NCBI RefSeq assembly: GCF_001420995.1
Contig: NZ_CP012184.1
Location: 604,501-668,500, forward strand
DNA: 64,000 nucleotides
Direction of reading: 5' to 3'
From: Pseudonocardia sp. EC080619-01
GTDB taxonomy: Bacteria; Actinomycetota; Actinomycetes; Mycobacteriales; Pseudonocardiaceae
The notes under the pieces are model-generated. The model did not search any database. It was not told where the DNA came from and was given only the letters and a program-made list of their open reading frames with translations. This document shows, in pieces, positions 45,088 through 53,457 of this stretch (within the stretch, counting starts at the first letter, position 1; every line of letters begins with the position of its first letter). Made by a program: the position numbers and the translations under genes.

Positions 45088-46932
45088 GTGCGTGAGTACA
45101 GCGTCCCCGCGAAGGTGTCGGTGGGAGCCGAGGAGTCGCTCTCCGACGCCGTCTTCACCAACGCCGCGGAGCATCCCACGGACGTCCTCTACCGGCGCAA
45201 GGACGCCACCGGCGCCTGGACCGAGGTCACCGCCCGGGAGTTCGCCGAGCAGGTGACCCGGCTCGCCGCGGGTCTCGTCGCCGCCGGCGTGCAGGCCGGT
45301 GACCGGATCGCCCTGCTGTCCCGCACCCGCTACGAGTGGACGCTGTTCGACTACGCGATCCTCGCCGCCGGTGCCGTGACCGTGCCCATCTACGAGACGT
45401 CGTCGCCGGACCAGATCGGCTGGATCCTCTCGGACTCGGGCGCCGTCGCGATCGTCGTGGAGACGGCCGAGCACGCGGCGTCGGTCGAGAAGGTCCGCGC
45501 GGACCTGCCGGGCCTGCGCCACGTCTGGCAGATGGAGCCGTCCGCGGCGGCGCCGGACTCGCCGTCGGCCGTGGAACAGCTCGGCGGGCTCGGCTCCGAC
45601 ACGTCCGACGACGTCGTCCACGAGCGCCGGGGCGGCGTCCGCGCCGACGACCTGTGCACGCTGATCTACACCTCGGGCACGACGGGCCGGCCCAAGGGCT
45701 GCGAGCTCACCCACCGGAACCTGCTCACCGAGTGCCGGACCATCACCGCGACGGTCCCGGACCTGCTCGCCGCCGGCGGGTCGGTGCTGCTGTTCCTCCC
45801 GCTCGCGCACGTGTTCGGCAAGGCGATCCAGTGCGGCGCGCTGACCAGCCGGACGACGGTCGGGCACAGCCCCGACGTCAAGAACCTCCTGCCCGACCTG
45901 GCCGAGTTCCGCCCGACCTTCCTGCTCGCGGTGCCGCGGGTGTTCGAGAAGGTCTACAACGGCGCGCGGCTCAAGGCCCACAACGACGGCAAGGGCAAGA
46001 TCTTCGACACGGCCGCGGACACCGCGATCGCCTACTCCGAGGCGCTCGACGCCGGCGGCCCCGGCCTGCTGCTCAAGGCCCGGCACGCGCTGTTCGACAA
46101 GCTCGTCTACGGCAAGCTGCGCGCCGCTGTCGGCGGGAACGTCCGGGCGGCCGTGTCCGGCTCGGCGCCGCTCGGCGCCCGCCTCGGCCACTTCTTCCGC
46201 GGCATCGGCCTGCCCGTCCTGGAGGGCTACGGCCTGACCGAGACCTCGGCCGGCATCACCCTGAACACGCTCGACGCGCAGCGGGTCGGCTCGGTCGGCC
46301 GCCCGGTGCCCGGCTGCGCGGCCCGGATCGCCGAGGACGGCGAGATCCTGCTCCGTGGCGACATCGTCTTCCGCGGCTACTGGAACAACGAGGAGGCCAG
46401 CAAGGAGGCCCTCGAACAGGACGGCTGGTTCCACTCCGGCGACATCGGCGAGATCGACGACGCCGGCTTCGTGACGATCACCGGCCGGAAGAAGGAGATC
46501 ATCGTCACCGCCGGCGGGAAGAACGTCGCGCCCGCGGTGCTCGAGGACCGGCTGCGTGCACATCCGCTGGTCGGGCAGTGCATCGTGCTCGGCGACCAGA
46601 AGCCCTTCATCTCCGCGCTGGTCACGATCGACCCGGAGGCCCTGCCGGGCTGGCGCGAGCGCAACGGCAAGCCGGCCGGGGACGGTGCGTCCGCGGCCGA
46701 CCTGATCGACGACCCGGAGCTGCGCGGCGAGGTCGCCGCGGCGGTCGAGGAGGCCAACCAGGCGGTGTCGCGCGCCGAGCAGATCCGCAAGTTCCGGATC
46801 CTGCCGACCGACTTCACCGAGGCCGGCGGCGAGCTGACGCCGACGATGAAGGTCAAGCGCAAGGTCGTCCTCGACTCCTACGCCGACGACATCGAGGCGC
46901 TCTACTCCGGCTCCACGGCCGACCGGAGCTGA
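45088..46932 (+). CDS. fadD15: Long-chain acyl-CoA synthetase (FadD15-like)
   Basis: A 614-residue adenylate-forming enzyme that activates long-chain fatty acids to acyl-CoA. The P-loop-like motif is LIYTSGTTGRPKGCELTHRN, then LEGYGLTETSAG, DGWFHSGDIGEID, the hinge GRKKEIIVTAGGKNVAP, and the catalytic lysine region TPTMKVKRK at the C-terminus. The GTG at 45088 has AGGAGG 9 nt upstream. It matches Rv2187 by similarity and by order after the SRPBCC genes. Confidence 0.93.
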   Translation: MREYSVPAKVSVGAEESLSDAVFTNAAEHPTDVLYRRKDATGAWTEVTAREFAEQVTRLAAGLVAAGVQAGDRIALLSRTRYEWTLFDYAILAAGAVTVPIYETSSPDQIGWILSDSGAVAIVVETAEHAASVEKVRADLPGLRHVWQMEPSAAAPDSPSAVEQLGGLGSDTSDDVVHERRGGVRADDLCTLIYTSGTTGRPKGCELTHRNLLTECRTITATVPDLLAAGGSVLLFLPLAHVFGKAIQCGALTSRTTVGHSPDVKNLLPDLAEFRPTFLLAVPRVFEKVYNGARLKAHNDGKGKIFDTAADTAIAYSEALDAGGPGLLLKARHALFDKLVYGKLRAAVGGNVRAAVSGSAPLGARLGHFFRGIGLPVLEGYGLTETSAGITLNTLDAQRVGSVGRPVPGCAARIAEDGEILLRGDIVFRGYWNNEEASKEALEQDGWFHSGDIGEIDDAGFVTITGRKKEIIVTAGGKNVAPAVLEDRLRAHPLVGQCIVLGDQKPFISALVTIDPEALPGWRERNGKPAGDGASAADLIDDPELRGEVAAAVEEANQAVSRAEQIRKFRILPTDFTEAGGELTPTMKVKRKVVLDSYADDIEALYSGSTADRS

Positions 46933-46937
46933 CACCT

Positions 46938-46968
46938 CCCGCCTGCGGCCCGCCGGGCCGCAGGCGGG
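46938..46968. terminator. Terminator between fadD15 and the RDD gene
   Basis: A perfect 14-bp stem with a 3-nt GCC loop starts 6 nt after the fadD15 stop and lies between convergent genes. Confidence 0.8.
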
Positions 46969-46988
46969 TCCGGGCCGGGCGGGTCCGG

Positions 46989-47462
46989 TCAGGCGCGGAC
47001 GGTCCGGACGACGATCGTCGTGCTCGCCCGGTCGTGCCAGCCACGGCCGTCGGAGTCGAGGAAGAACGGCGGCAGGACGACCGCGATCATCGCGGTCCGG
47101 ACCAGCGCCTTCGGCACGCCCACCTGCTGCGCCATGTCGGTGCGGGCCACCCGCATGCCGAGCGCGAGGTGCCCGGGGCTGCCACCGAGGACCGCCACCG
47201 TCAGCACGGTGATCACGAACCAGGTGCCGAGGATCCACCAGCCGAAGTCGGACGTGCCGATCGCCGCGCTCCCGGCGACGAGCAGGACCAGCAGGTAGGC
47301 CAGCAGCCAGTCGAGGCACACGCCGAGCAGACGGCGGCCGAAGCCCGCGACCGAGTAGTGCCCCGACGCGGGTAACCCGAACTGCTTCCCCCGGTGTCCG
47401 CCCGGGTCGGCGCCGCTCCCGGAGGGTGAACCGGGCTGCCAGGACTCGATCCAGCGGGCCAT
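46989..47462 (-). CDS. RDD family membrane protein
   Basis: A 157-residue protein with an acidic soluble N-terminus and about three membrane helices. The RDD hallmark is changed to FGRRLLGVCLDWLLAYLLVLL, where the arginine and aspartate of the name are kept. The ATG at 47460-47462 has TAGGCT 7 nt upstream and no ribosome binding site. A homolog adjacent to glnA1 (Rv2219A) occupies the same place in M. tuberculosis. Function unknown. Confidence 0.85.
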   Translation of the reverse strand: MARWIESWQPGSPSGSGADPGGHRGKQFGLPASGHYSVAGFGRRLLGVCLDWLLAYLLVLLVAGSAAIGTSDFGWWILGTWFVITVLTVAVLGGSPGHLALGMRVARTDMAQQVGVPKALVRTAMIAVVLPPFFLDSDGRGWHDRASTTIVVRTVRA

Positions 47463-47469
47463 GGCTTCT

Positions 47470-47475
47470 AGCCTA
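47470..47475 (-). promoter_or_regulatory. Leaderless -10 of the RDD gene
   Basis: Minus-strand TAGGCT ends 7 nt before the ATG at 47462. Confidence 0.6.
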
Positions 47476-47553
47476 GGCGCCACATCGACAGCGCCGCCGC
47501 CGACGGGTACCGGACATCCGGCACGAATGTGATCGGCGTCGCGCGCCGGTCAG

Positions 47554-47569
47554 TTAACGTCGGTGAAAC
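47554..47569 (+). promoter_or_regulatory. GlnR-like box upstream of glnA1
   Basis: TTAAC-N6-GAAAC (47554-47558 and 47565-47569) matches the actinobacterial GlnR box gTnAC-N6-GaAAC except for its weakly conserved first base. It lies 78 bp before the glnA1 GTG. Confidence 0.6.
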
Positions 47570-47647
47570 AGGTGAGTGATGGGTGAGCAACACGGTCCTC
47601 CTACCGTCACCCACGATCTCCACCAGCGATTGAAGGAGCCCGAGAGA

Positions 47648-49069
47648 GTGTTCAGCAACGCCGAAGAGGTACTCAAGTACATCTCGGACGAGAAGGTCGA
47701 GTACGTCGACATCAGGTTCTGCGACCTGCCCGGCGTCATGCAGCACCTCACCGTCCCCGCCAAGACGGCCGGCGACCTCCTGGAGAACGGTGCCGCGTTC
47801 GACGGTTCCTCCGTCCGCGGTTTCCAGGCGATCAACGAGTCCGACATGGCGCTGTACCCGGACACCACGACCGCGCGCGTCGACCCGTTCCGCAAGCACA
47901 AGACGCTGAACGTCAACTTCTTCGTGCACGACCCGGTCACCGGTGAGCCCTACTCCCGTGACCCGCGCAACGTCGCACGCAAGGCCGAGGAGTACCTGGC
48001 CGCGTCGGGCATCGCCGACACCGCGTTCATGGCGCCCGAGGCCGAGTTCTACGTCTTCGACTCGATCCGCTTCGGCACCGACCCGCACCAGGCGTACCAC
48101 CACATCGACTCCGCCGAGGGCTGGTGGAACACCGGCCGCGACGAGGTCGGCGGGAACCTGGGCTACAAGGTCAACTACAAGGGCGGCTACTTCCCCGTCC
48201 CGCCGGTCGACCACTACGCCGACCTGCGTGCCGACATCGTCAGCACCATGCAGGAGTCGGGCTTCGAGGTCGAGCGCGAGCACCACGAGGTCGGCACCGC
48301 CGGGCAGGCGGAGATCAACTACAAGTTCGACACCCTGCTCAGCGCGGCCGACGACATCATGCTCTTCAAGTACCTGGTGAAGAACGTGGCGTGGCAGAAC
48401 GGCAAGACCGCGACCTTCATGCCGAAGCCGCTGTTCGGCGACAACGGCTCGGGCATGCACGTCCACCAGTCGCTCTGGAAGGACGGCCAGCCGCTCTTCC
48501 ACGACGAGTCCGGCTACGGCGGCCTGTCCGACACCGCGCGCTACTACATCGGCGGCCTGCTGCACCACGCCCCGTCGCTGCTGGCGTTCACCAACCCGAC
48601 GGTGAACTCCTACCACCGCCTGGTCCCGGGCTTCGAGGCGCCGGTCAACCTGGTCTACTCGGCCCGGAACCGCTCGGCCTGCATCCGGATCCCGCTGTCC
48701 GGTGACAGCCCGAAGGCCAAGCGCATCGAGTTCCGCTGCCCCGACTCGTCCGGCAACCCGTACCTCGCCTTCTCGGCGATGCTGATGGCCGGCCTCGACG
48801 GGATCAAGAACAAGATCGAGCCGCCGGCGCCGATCGACAAGGACCTGTACGAGCTCCCGCCGGAGGAGGCCAAGGACATCGCGCAGGTCCCGGGCAGCCT
48901 CGGCGCCGTCATCGACAAGCTCGAGGAGGACCACGACTACCTGCTCGAGGGCGGCGTGTTCACCCCGGACCTGATCGAGACCTGGATCCAGTACAAGCGG
49001 GAGAACGAGATCGACCCGCTGCGGCTGCGCCCGCACCCGTACGAGTTCGCCCTGTACTACGACGTGTGA
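47648..49069 (+). CDS. glnA: Glutamine synthetase type I (adenylylated form)
   Basis: A 473-residue GS I-beta. The N-terminal beta-grasp part ([17 protein letters not shown]) and the ATP-binding [16 protein letters not shown] are present, as are the ENRSAR-equivalent region [10 protein letters not shown] and the catalytic [10 protein letters not shown]. The adenylylation site is the tyrosine of [10 protein letters not shown], which GlnE (54.4 kb) should modify. The GTG at 47648 follows AAGGAGCCCGAGA; the frame extends 24 codons upstream without need. A GlnR-like box precedes it and a strong hairpin follows. Confidence 0.96.
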   Translation: MFSNAEEVLKYISDEKVEYVDIRFCDLPGVMQHLTVPAKTAGDLLENGAAFDGSSVRGFQAINESDMALYPDTTTARVDPFRKHKTLNVNFFVHDPVTGEPYSRDPRNVARKAEEYLAASGIADTAFMAPEAEFYVFDSIRFGTDPHQAYHHIDSAEGWWNTGRDEVGGNLGYKVNYKGGYFPVPPVDHYADLRADIVSTMQESGFEVEREHHEVGTAGQAEINYKFDTLLSAADDIMLFKYLVKNVAWQNGKTATFMPKPLFGDNGSGMHVHQSLWKDGQPLFHDESGYGGLSDTARYYIGGLLHHAPSLLAFTNPTVNSYHRLVPGFEAPVNLVYSARNRSACIRIPLSGDSPKAKRIEFRCPDSSGNPYLAFSAMLMAGLDGIKNKIEPPAPIDKDLYELPPEEAKDIAQVPGSLGAVIDKLEEDHDYLLEGGVFTPDLIETWIQYKRENEIDPLRLRPHPYEFALYYDV

Positions 49070-49130
49070 TCGGAACGGCCTCCCGACCTGGTGATCCTCG
49101 TCGGGCGGCCGTGATCAGGCCGTCAGACCT

Positions 49131-49176
49131 CGAAGGCCCGGTGTTCCTGTCCCCGGACGGGAGCACCGGGCCTTCG
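49131..49176 (+). terminator. glnA1 terminator
   Basis: A 13-bp perfect outer stem (49131-49143 with 49164-49176) encloses a further 8-bp inner stem with one wobble, 61 nt after the glnA1 stop. The whole forms one long hairpin. Confidence 0.85.
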
Positions 49177-49333
49177 TCGTGCCCGGGACGAGGCTCGGGC
49201 AGGAGAGAGATCGTGGGGAGGCGTCCGACACCGCAGCCCCGGAGGGCGACCGGGAGCAGATCCGCGCAACTGGAGATCGACACCGTCGGCCCGCCGCTAC
49301 CATCCCGTCGCGACCGGGCGGGGAGGTGCAGAG

Positions 49334-49426
49334 ATGGTCGAGCCGGAACACGCGCTGCGCGTTGCACTCCCGGGCCCGCTGCCGTGCGTTCGATCTCGTC
49401 TCGCCACCCACGGAAGGACCGTCTGA
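49334..49426 (+). CDS. Possible 30-residue upstream peptide coupled to the SLOG-like gene
   Basis: ATG at 49334 follows GGGGAGGTG at good spacing and opens 30 codons beginning MVEPEHALRVALPGP. The TGA ends one base before the next ATG, allowing termination-reinitiation. A TACCAT hexamer about 30 nt upstream could be the -10. It may be a leader peptide or a small protein. No attenuator hairpin or codon run is obvious. Confidence 0.4.
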   Translation: MVEPEHALRVALPGPLPCVRSRLATHGRTV

Positions 49427-49427
49427 C

Positions 49428-49907
49428 ATGCCCCGTCTCGGGATCACCGGGCACTCGAAGCTCACCCCCGCCTCGGTGCCGCTGGTCGCCGCCGCCCTCC
49501 GTGACGAGCTCCGGTCGCACCCGGCCCCGCTGGTCGGGGTGTCGTGCCTCGCCCGCGGCGCGGACCAGCTGTTCGCCGACGCGGTCCTCGACGCCGGCGG
49601 CGACCTCGTCGTCGTGCTGCCCTCCGAGGACTACCGGCGCAGCAAGGTCGAGCCCGGGAACCGCGACGAGTTCGAGCGGCTCCACGCCCGCGCGGCGGAG
49701 GTGCGGGTGCTGCCGTTCGGCACCGCGGACCGCGACGCCTACGCCGCCGCCGGACGGGCCGTGCTCGACGACGTCGGCCTGCTCGTCGCCGTCTGGGACG
49801 GGGCCCCGCCCGACGGAAGGGGTGGCACCGGGGACACCGTGCGCGAGGCCCGCGACCTCGGGATCCCCGTCACCGTCGTCTGGCCCGACGGCGCCGAGCG
49901 GCTCTGA
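49428..49907 (+). CDS. SLOG/Rossmann-like nucleotide-binding protein
   Basis: A 159-residue protein with a Rossmann-like alternation: LGITGHSKLTP, GVSCLARGADQLFADAVL, LVVVLPSEDYRR, VGLLVAVWDG and GGTGDTVREARDLGIPVTVVW. This layout, including the GGTGDTV loop, fits the SLOG/LOG-like superfamily that binds nucleotides or NAD derivatives. No effector gene of a defence system is adjacent, so a metabolic or housekeeping role is equally possible. The ATG at 49428 has GGAAGGA upstream, inside the end of the small upstream frame. Confidence 0.65.
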   Translation: MPRLGITGHSKLTPASVPLVAAALRDELRSHPAPLVGVSCLARGADQLFADAVLDAGGDLVVVLPSEDYRRSKVEPGNRDEFERLHARAAEVRVLPFGTADRDAYAAAGRAVLDDVGLLVAVWDGAPPDGRGGTGDTVREARDLGIPVTVVWPDGAERL

Positions 49908-49946
49908 CCGCTCCCCCGCGGTCCACGATCCGGCCCTGCACACACG

Positions 49947-49980
49947 ACGGCGCCGACCGGACGGATCCGGACGGCGCCGT
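49947..49980. terminator. Convergent terminator before the GlsB-like gene
   Basis: 15-nt arms (49947-49961 and 49966-49980) pair with one mismatch around a 4-nt loop between convergent genes. Confidence 0.75.
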
Positions 49981-49997
49981 GGTGCCGGCGGTGTGGC

Positions 49998-50264
49998 TCA
50001 GCGGCCGATCTTCTTGCGCCCCGTGATCTGGTTGTAGACCACGAGCACGATGATCGCGCCGATGATCGAGCCGATCCAGCTCGACGGCGAGAAGCTGCTG
50101 AAGCCGGTGAAGATGCTGGCCAGCGCACCACCGACGAACGAGCCGACGATACCCAGCAGGATCGTGCGCAGGATCCCGATGTCGTCCTTGCCCGGGACGA
50201 CGGCACGGGCGATGAAGCCCGCGACGAGACCCAGGACGATCCACCCGAGAATGGTCCACAGCAT
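49998..50264 (-). CDS. GlsB/YeaQ/YmgE family membrane protein
   Basis: An 88-residue protein with about three membrane helices rich in glycine: ILGWIVLGLVAGFIARAVVPG with the conserved charged KDD, then LLGIVGSFVGGAL and a final helix ending in basic GRKKIGR. Members of this family are stress-associated but of unknown function. The ATG has AAGGAGG at good spacing. Confidence 0.88.
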   Translation of the reverse strand: MLWTILGWIVLGLVAGFIARAVVPGKDDIGILRTILLGIVGSFVGGALASIFTGFSSFSPSSWIGSIIGAIIVLVVYNQITGRKKIGR

Positions 50265-50830
50265 GACGTTTCCTCCTTGTTCCGGACCGTCCCCCGACGG
50301 ACCTTGTGGCGGCCGTGCGGCCGACCTGGACAACGAGTGACCAACCGGCCGCCGGTCGAAACGTGGCTGACGGTAGCCGTCACAGGTCACATCGGCATCG
50401 CGGAAACACCCTCGTACCCGATCCGGTGTCCCTGGTCCCGGATCGGGGACCTCCCCGATGCGCCCGGACGGCGGCGCGTCGCGACCCCCGGTCCCGATCA
50501 CCGTCCGTCGGGACGGTACGGTCGCAGAATCGGTCCAGTCGTCGGCTCGCCGCCCGCGTTCGCGGGAGCGTTGACAACTGCCCGAACGGACTGGTTGACT
50601 CCGAGTCACCGTGTTCCGCGTCACATCGGATGAGGGCTGTACCTGCCCGACCACGAACGGTGACGTCCCGACTGCGCAGCGCCGCAGCCACCACCACGCG
50701 ACACCCCGCACGCGCCGTCGTCCGCGCGTGCCCACGCACGTGCACGGCCCTTCCTCGGCGGCAGGGCCGTGTCCCCTCCGCGCCCCCGGGCTGACCTCGT
50801 CGCCCGGGGGTGCGGCTCGTCGTGGAGGTG
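50265..50830. other. Gene-free interval between the GlsB-like and HbpS-like genes
   Basis: 566 bp in which I can support no gene. It contains GTTGAC direct repeats at 50570 and 50594 (24 bp apart), a CCCGCG/CGCGGG hairpin at 50552-50565, and a terminator hairpin at its far end. It should hold the GlsB-like promoter, which I could not place. Confidence 0.4.
50783..50810 (-). terminator. Terminator of the HbpS-like gene
   Basis: A perfect 9-bp stem (CCCCCGGGC with GCCCGGGGG) and 10-nt loop lies about 20 nt past the stop at 50831. Confidence 0.65.
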
Positions 50831-51265
50831 TTACTCCGCGCCGGTGACGGCGACGAGACCTGCGGCCTCGATCCCGGCGACGGCGGCGGCCTCGTCGTTC
50901 AGCGACGCGTCCCCGGTCACGCCGACCGCGCCGAGCAGCGTCCCCTGGGCGTCCTTGACGAACACGCCACCGGGCACGGAGAGGATCTTGCCGTCGGCGA
51001 GGTTCGCGACCGAGGTGAAGAACTCGGGCGAGTCCGCGGCCCGCGCGGCGATCGCCCGGTTGGTCATGCCCAGCGCCAGGACCCCGCTCGCCTTGCCGGT
51101 CGCGAGGTCGGGGCGGAGGAACCCGGAGCCGTCCTGCCGGGACAGCGTCACGACGGCGCCGCCCGGGTCGAGCACGGCGACCGTCAGCGGGTTGAAGCCC
51201 TGCTCGGTGCCGTGCTTCAGCGCGGCGTCGGCGATGGTCTGGGCCTGCTCGAGGGTGATCGTCAT
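50831..51265 (-). CDS. GlcG/HbpS family (heme-binding-like) protein
   Basis: A 144-residue protein of the HbpS/GlcG family: ITLEQAQTIADAALKHG start, VAVLDPGGAVVTLSRQDG strand and GGVFVKDAQGTLLGAVGVTG core. Some members bind heme or cobalamin; others have no known ligand. No sensor kinase neighbour is present, unlike Streptomyces HbpS. A CAGGCT hexamer lies 7 nt before the ATG, a weaker version of the leaderless pattern here. Confidence 0.85.
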   Translation of the reverse strand: MTITLEQAQTIADAALKHGTEQGFNPLTVAVLDPGGAVVTLSRQDGSGFLRPDLATGKASGVLALGMTNRAIAARAADSPEFFTSVANLADGKILSVPGGVFVKDAQGTLLGAVGVTGDASLNDEAAAVAGIEAAGLVAVTGAE

Positions 51266-51299
51266 GCTGCCGAGCCTGCCATTCCGGACGTGCCGGTGC

Positions 51300-51722
51300 T
51301 CACTGCGGGGTGAGCGCCACCAGCGGGATGGTCCGGTCGGTCTTGCGCTCGTAGTCGGCGAAGCCGCCGTTGTTGTCCTTGATCCAGGTCCAGACCCGGT
51401 CCCGGTCGGCGGTCCCGAGCTCGCTCGCGTGCACGCGGACCGTCTCGACGGTGCCCGCGCCGTCGGCGATCTCGGCCACGACGTCGGGATTCGCCATCAG
51501 GTTGTGGAACCAGGCCGGGTGCTTCGGCGCCCCGGCCGCGGACGCGACGACGACGTAGGAATCGCCGTCGGCGAACCAGCGCAGCGGCGCGACCCGCTCC
51601 GTGCCGCTCTTCGCCCCGACGTGGTGGACCAGCACCATCGGGAGGCCGGTGAACGGCTCACCGACCCGGCCGTCGTTCTCCCGGAACTCGCGGATGACCC
51701 GGCTGTTGAAGTCCTCTGCCAT
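51300..51722 (-). CDS. DDN-like F420H2-dependent oxidoreductase
   Basis: A 140-residue split-barrel protein of the deazaflavin (F420)-dependent nitroreductase/quinone reductase family. Typical parts are PMVLVHHVGAKSGTERVAPL (F420-binding), GDSYVVVASAAGAPKHPAWFHNL and the C-terminal RTIPLVALTP. In mycobacteria such enzymes reduce quinones and activate nitroimidazoles. Its neighbour two genes away is an LLM protein, another F420/FMN family. Confidence 0.9.
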   Translation of the reverse strand: MAEDFNSRVIREFRENDGRVGEPFTGLPMVLVHHVGAKSGTERVAPLRWFADGDSYVVVASAAGAPKHPAWFHNLMANPDVVAEIADGAGTVETVRVHASELGTADRDRVWTWIKDNNGGFADYERKTDRTIPLVALTPQ

Positions 51723-51746
51723 GCCGCCGATCCTTCCAGCTCCGGC

Positions 51747-52466
51747 TCACGCCGGGGCGCCGCCGGGCGCGAAGACCACCCAACCGGCGGCCCCCGTCGC
51801 GACCACGGCGGCGATCAGGAAGAACCCGGCCCACGCCCCGCCCGACAACGGCGTCAGCTCGGCGAGCCGGTCGGCGTCGGAGTGCCGCAGCCGGCCTCCG
51901 CGCCGCCCGCGCCGCAGCTCGGTGCAGGCCTTCACCCCGCCGAACAGCAGGAACCAGGCCAGCGCGGCGGCGAACCCGGTGCGCAGGTCCTCCTCGGCGC
52001 GCAGCGCGACCAGCACCAGCACCGCCCCGGTGACGACCACGGCGAGCCCGCCGTAGAGGTTGCGGATCTGCAGCAGCGTCGCCGCCAGCAGCGCGACCCC
52101 GATCCAGAGCATCGCCTGCGCCGCGTCCGAGGCGACCAGCACGGCCCCGCCGAGGCCGAGCAGCGGCGGGAAAACGTACCCGGCCAGGAACATCACGACG
52201 ACACCGGGGCCGCGCCCGGCGCCCGTCGAGTAGGTCACCCCCGAGGAGTCGGCGTGCAGCCGGATCCCGGTCAGGCCGCGGCCCACCAGCACCGCGACCA
52301 GCGCGTGCCCGCCCTCGTGGGCGATCGTCACCGCGGTCCGGGTCAGCCGCCAGGTCGGACGCCACGCGACCACGGCCAGGGCGAGCACGGCCGCCAGCAG
52401 CGACGCCGGTCGCGCCGCGACCAGGTCGTAGCCGCGGGTCAGCAGGTCCAGGGGATCCGGGGACAC
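51747..52466 (-). CDS. M50B-like membrane metallopeptidase
   Basis: A 239-residue protein with about five to six membrane helices. The zinc motif AHEGGHALVA (HExxH) is in the N-terminal third, with LHADSSGVTYSTGAG and FLAGYVFPPLLGLG after it, as in M50 site-2-type proteases. A second metal aspartate is not obvious. The GTG at 52464-52466 gives a short N-terminus; a longer start at 52520 is possible. Substrate unknown. Confidence 0.75.
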   Translation of the reverse strand: MSPDPLDLLTRGYDLVAARPASLLAAVLALAVVAWRPTWRLTRTAVTIAHEGGHALVAVLVGRGLTGIRLHADSSGVTYSTGAGRGPGVVVMFLAGYVFPPLLGLGGAVLVASDAAQAMLWIGVALLAATLLQIRNLYGGLAVVVTGAVLVLVALRAEEDLRTGFAAALAWFLLFGGVKACTELRRGRRGGRLRHSDADRLAELTPLSGGAWAGFFLIAAVVATGAAGWVVFAPGGAPA

Positions 52467-52532
52467 GCCGTCCAGTGAACCAGCGGCCGGGAACGCCCCG
52501 GGAGCCGGTCGCCCCGGCACCGGACCGGTGCC

Positions 52533-53420
52533 TCACGACCCGGCGGCGTCCAGGATCCCCCCGGCCAGGTCGAGCGCGGTGCCGCAGTCCGCGCCCAGGT
52601 ACATGAGGTCGACGAAGGCGTGCTCGATCTCCGTCTCCGCCCGCACCCGGCGCAGCAGCGCGACCGCGTCGGCGGCCGTCGACCCGGGCGGCAGGTTGAC
52701 CCGCAGCACCGCACCGACCGCGCCGGGACCGCGACCGGCGTCCGCCGCGGCCGCGCGCAGCTCCGCCCACGGCCGCGAGACGGCCCGGCCGAGGTCCGGC
52801 ACGCCCGGGGTCACCACCGGCAGGAAGCCGTCGGCCCGCTCGGCGATCCGCCGCCGCGCCCGCGGCGCGAACCCGGCCAGGTAGACCGGGATCCCGTGCG
52901 GCTTGACCTCGACGTGCGACGGCGCGATGGACACGTTCTTGCCCCGGTAGGCGACCGGGTCGTCGTGCCACCAGGCGTCGAGCACGTCGAGGGCGTCGTC
53001 GAGGCGGGCACCCCGCTCGGACATCGGGACGCCCACCGCGTCGTACTCCTCGGGCGACCAGCCGGTGCCCAGGCCGAGCAGCAGCCGTCCCCCGGAGATC
53101 CGGTCGACGGTCAGCGCGTGCCGCGCCAGCAGCGCCGGCGGGTACCACGGCGCGTTCAGCGTGCTCGTGCCCAGCTGCACCCGGGTGGTCACCGCCGCGG
53201 CCGCGGTCAGCAGCGCGAGCGGGTCGTGCGACGCCCGGAACTCGGCCGGGATCGTGTCGCTCCCGGCGTACCCGACGGACGGGTCGACGGCCGCCAGCAG
53301 CCGGTCGCCCGTCCAGAGGCTCGCCGCGCCGCGCTCCTCCGCACCCGCGGCGAACCGCATCGTCTCCTCCACCCGGGCGGCGGCCCCGCCGAACTGCGGG
53401 ATCCCGAATCCGATTCGCAC
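52533..53420 (-). CDS. LLM-class flavin/F420-dependent oxidoreductase
   Basis: A 295-residue TIM-barrel luciferase-like monooxygenase: RIGFGIPQFG start, RISGGRLLLGLGTGWSPEEYDAVGVP signature and a KPHGIPVYLAGF strand. Whether it uses F420 or FMN is undecided. The GTG at 53418-53420 has GGAGGT upstream. It is divergent from a MerR regulator whose operator overlaps this ribosome binding site, so both are probably regulated together. Confidence 0.88.
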   Translation of the reverse strand: MRIGFGIPQFGGAAARVEETMRFAAGAEERGAASLWTGDRLLAAVDPSVGYAGSDTIPAEFRASHDPLALLTAAAAVTTRVQLGTSTLNAPWYPPALLARHALTVDRISGGRLLLGLGTGWSPEEYDAVGVPMSERGARLDDALDVLDAWWHDDPVAYRGKNVSIAPSHVEVKPHGIPVYLAGFAPRARRRIAERADGFLPVVTPGVPDLGRAVSRPWAELRAAAADAGRGPGAVGAVLRVNLPPGSTAADAVALLRRVRAETEIEHAFVDLMYLGADCGTALDLAGGILDAAGS

Positions 53421-53451
53421 TTGACCTCCAGTGGCTGGAACCCGCGACGCT
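53421..53451 (+). promoter_or_regulatory. merR promoter with 19-bp spacer and operator
   Basis: TTGACC (53421-53426) and GACGCT (53446-53451) are 19 bp apart. A TCCAG-TGG-CTGGA palindrome (53427-53439) lies within the spacer. A 19-bp spacer holding the operator is the known architecture of MerR-controlled promoters. The -10 ends 6 nt before the GTG at 53458. Confidence 0.6.
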
Positions 53452-53457
53452 GTCGGG

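Noticed and set aside
50571..50600. TTGACA promoter on the plus strand
   Set aside because: No -10 at proper distance and no plus-strand gene downstream.
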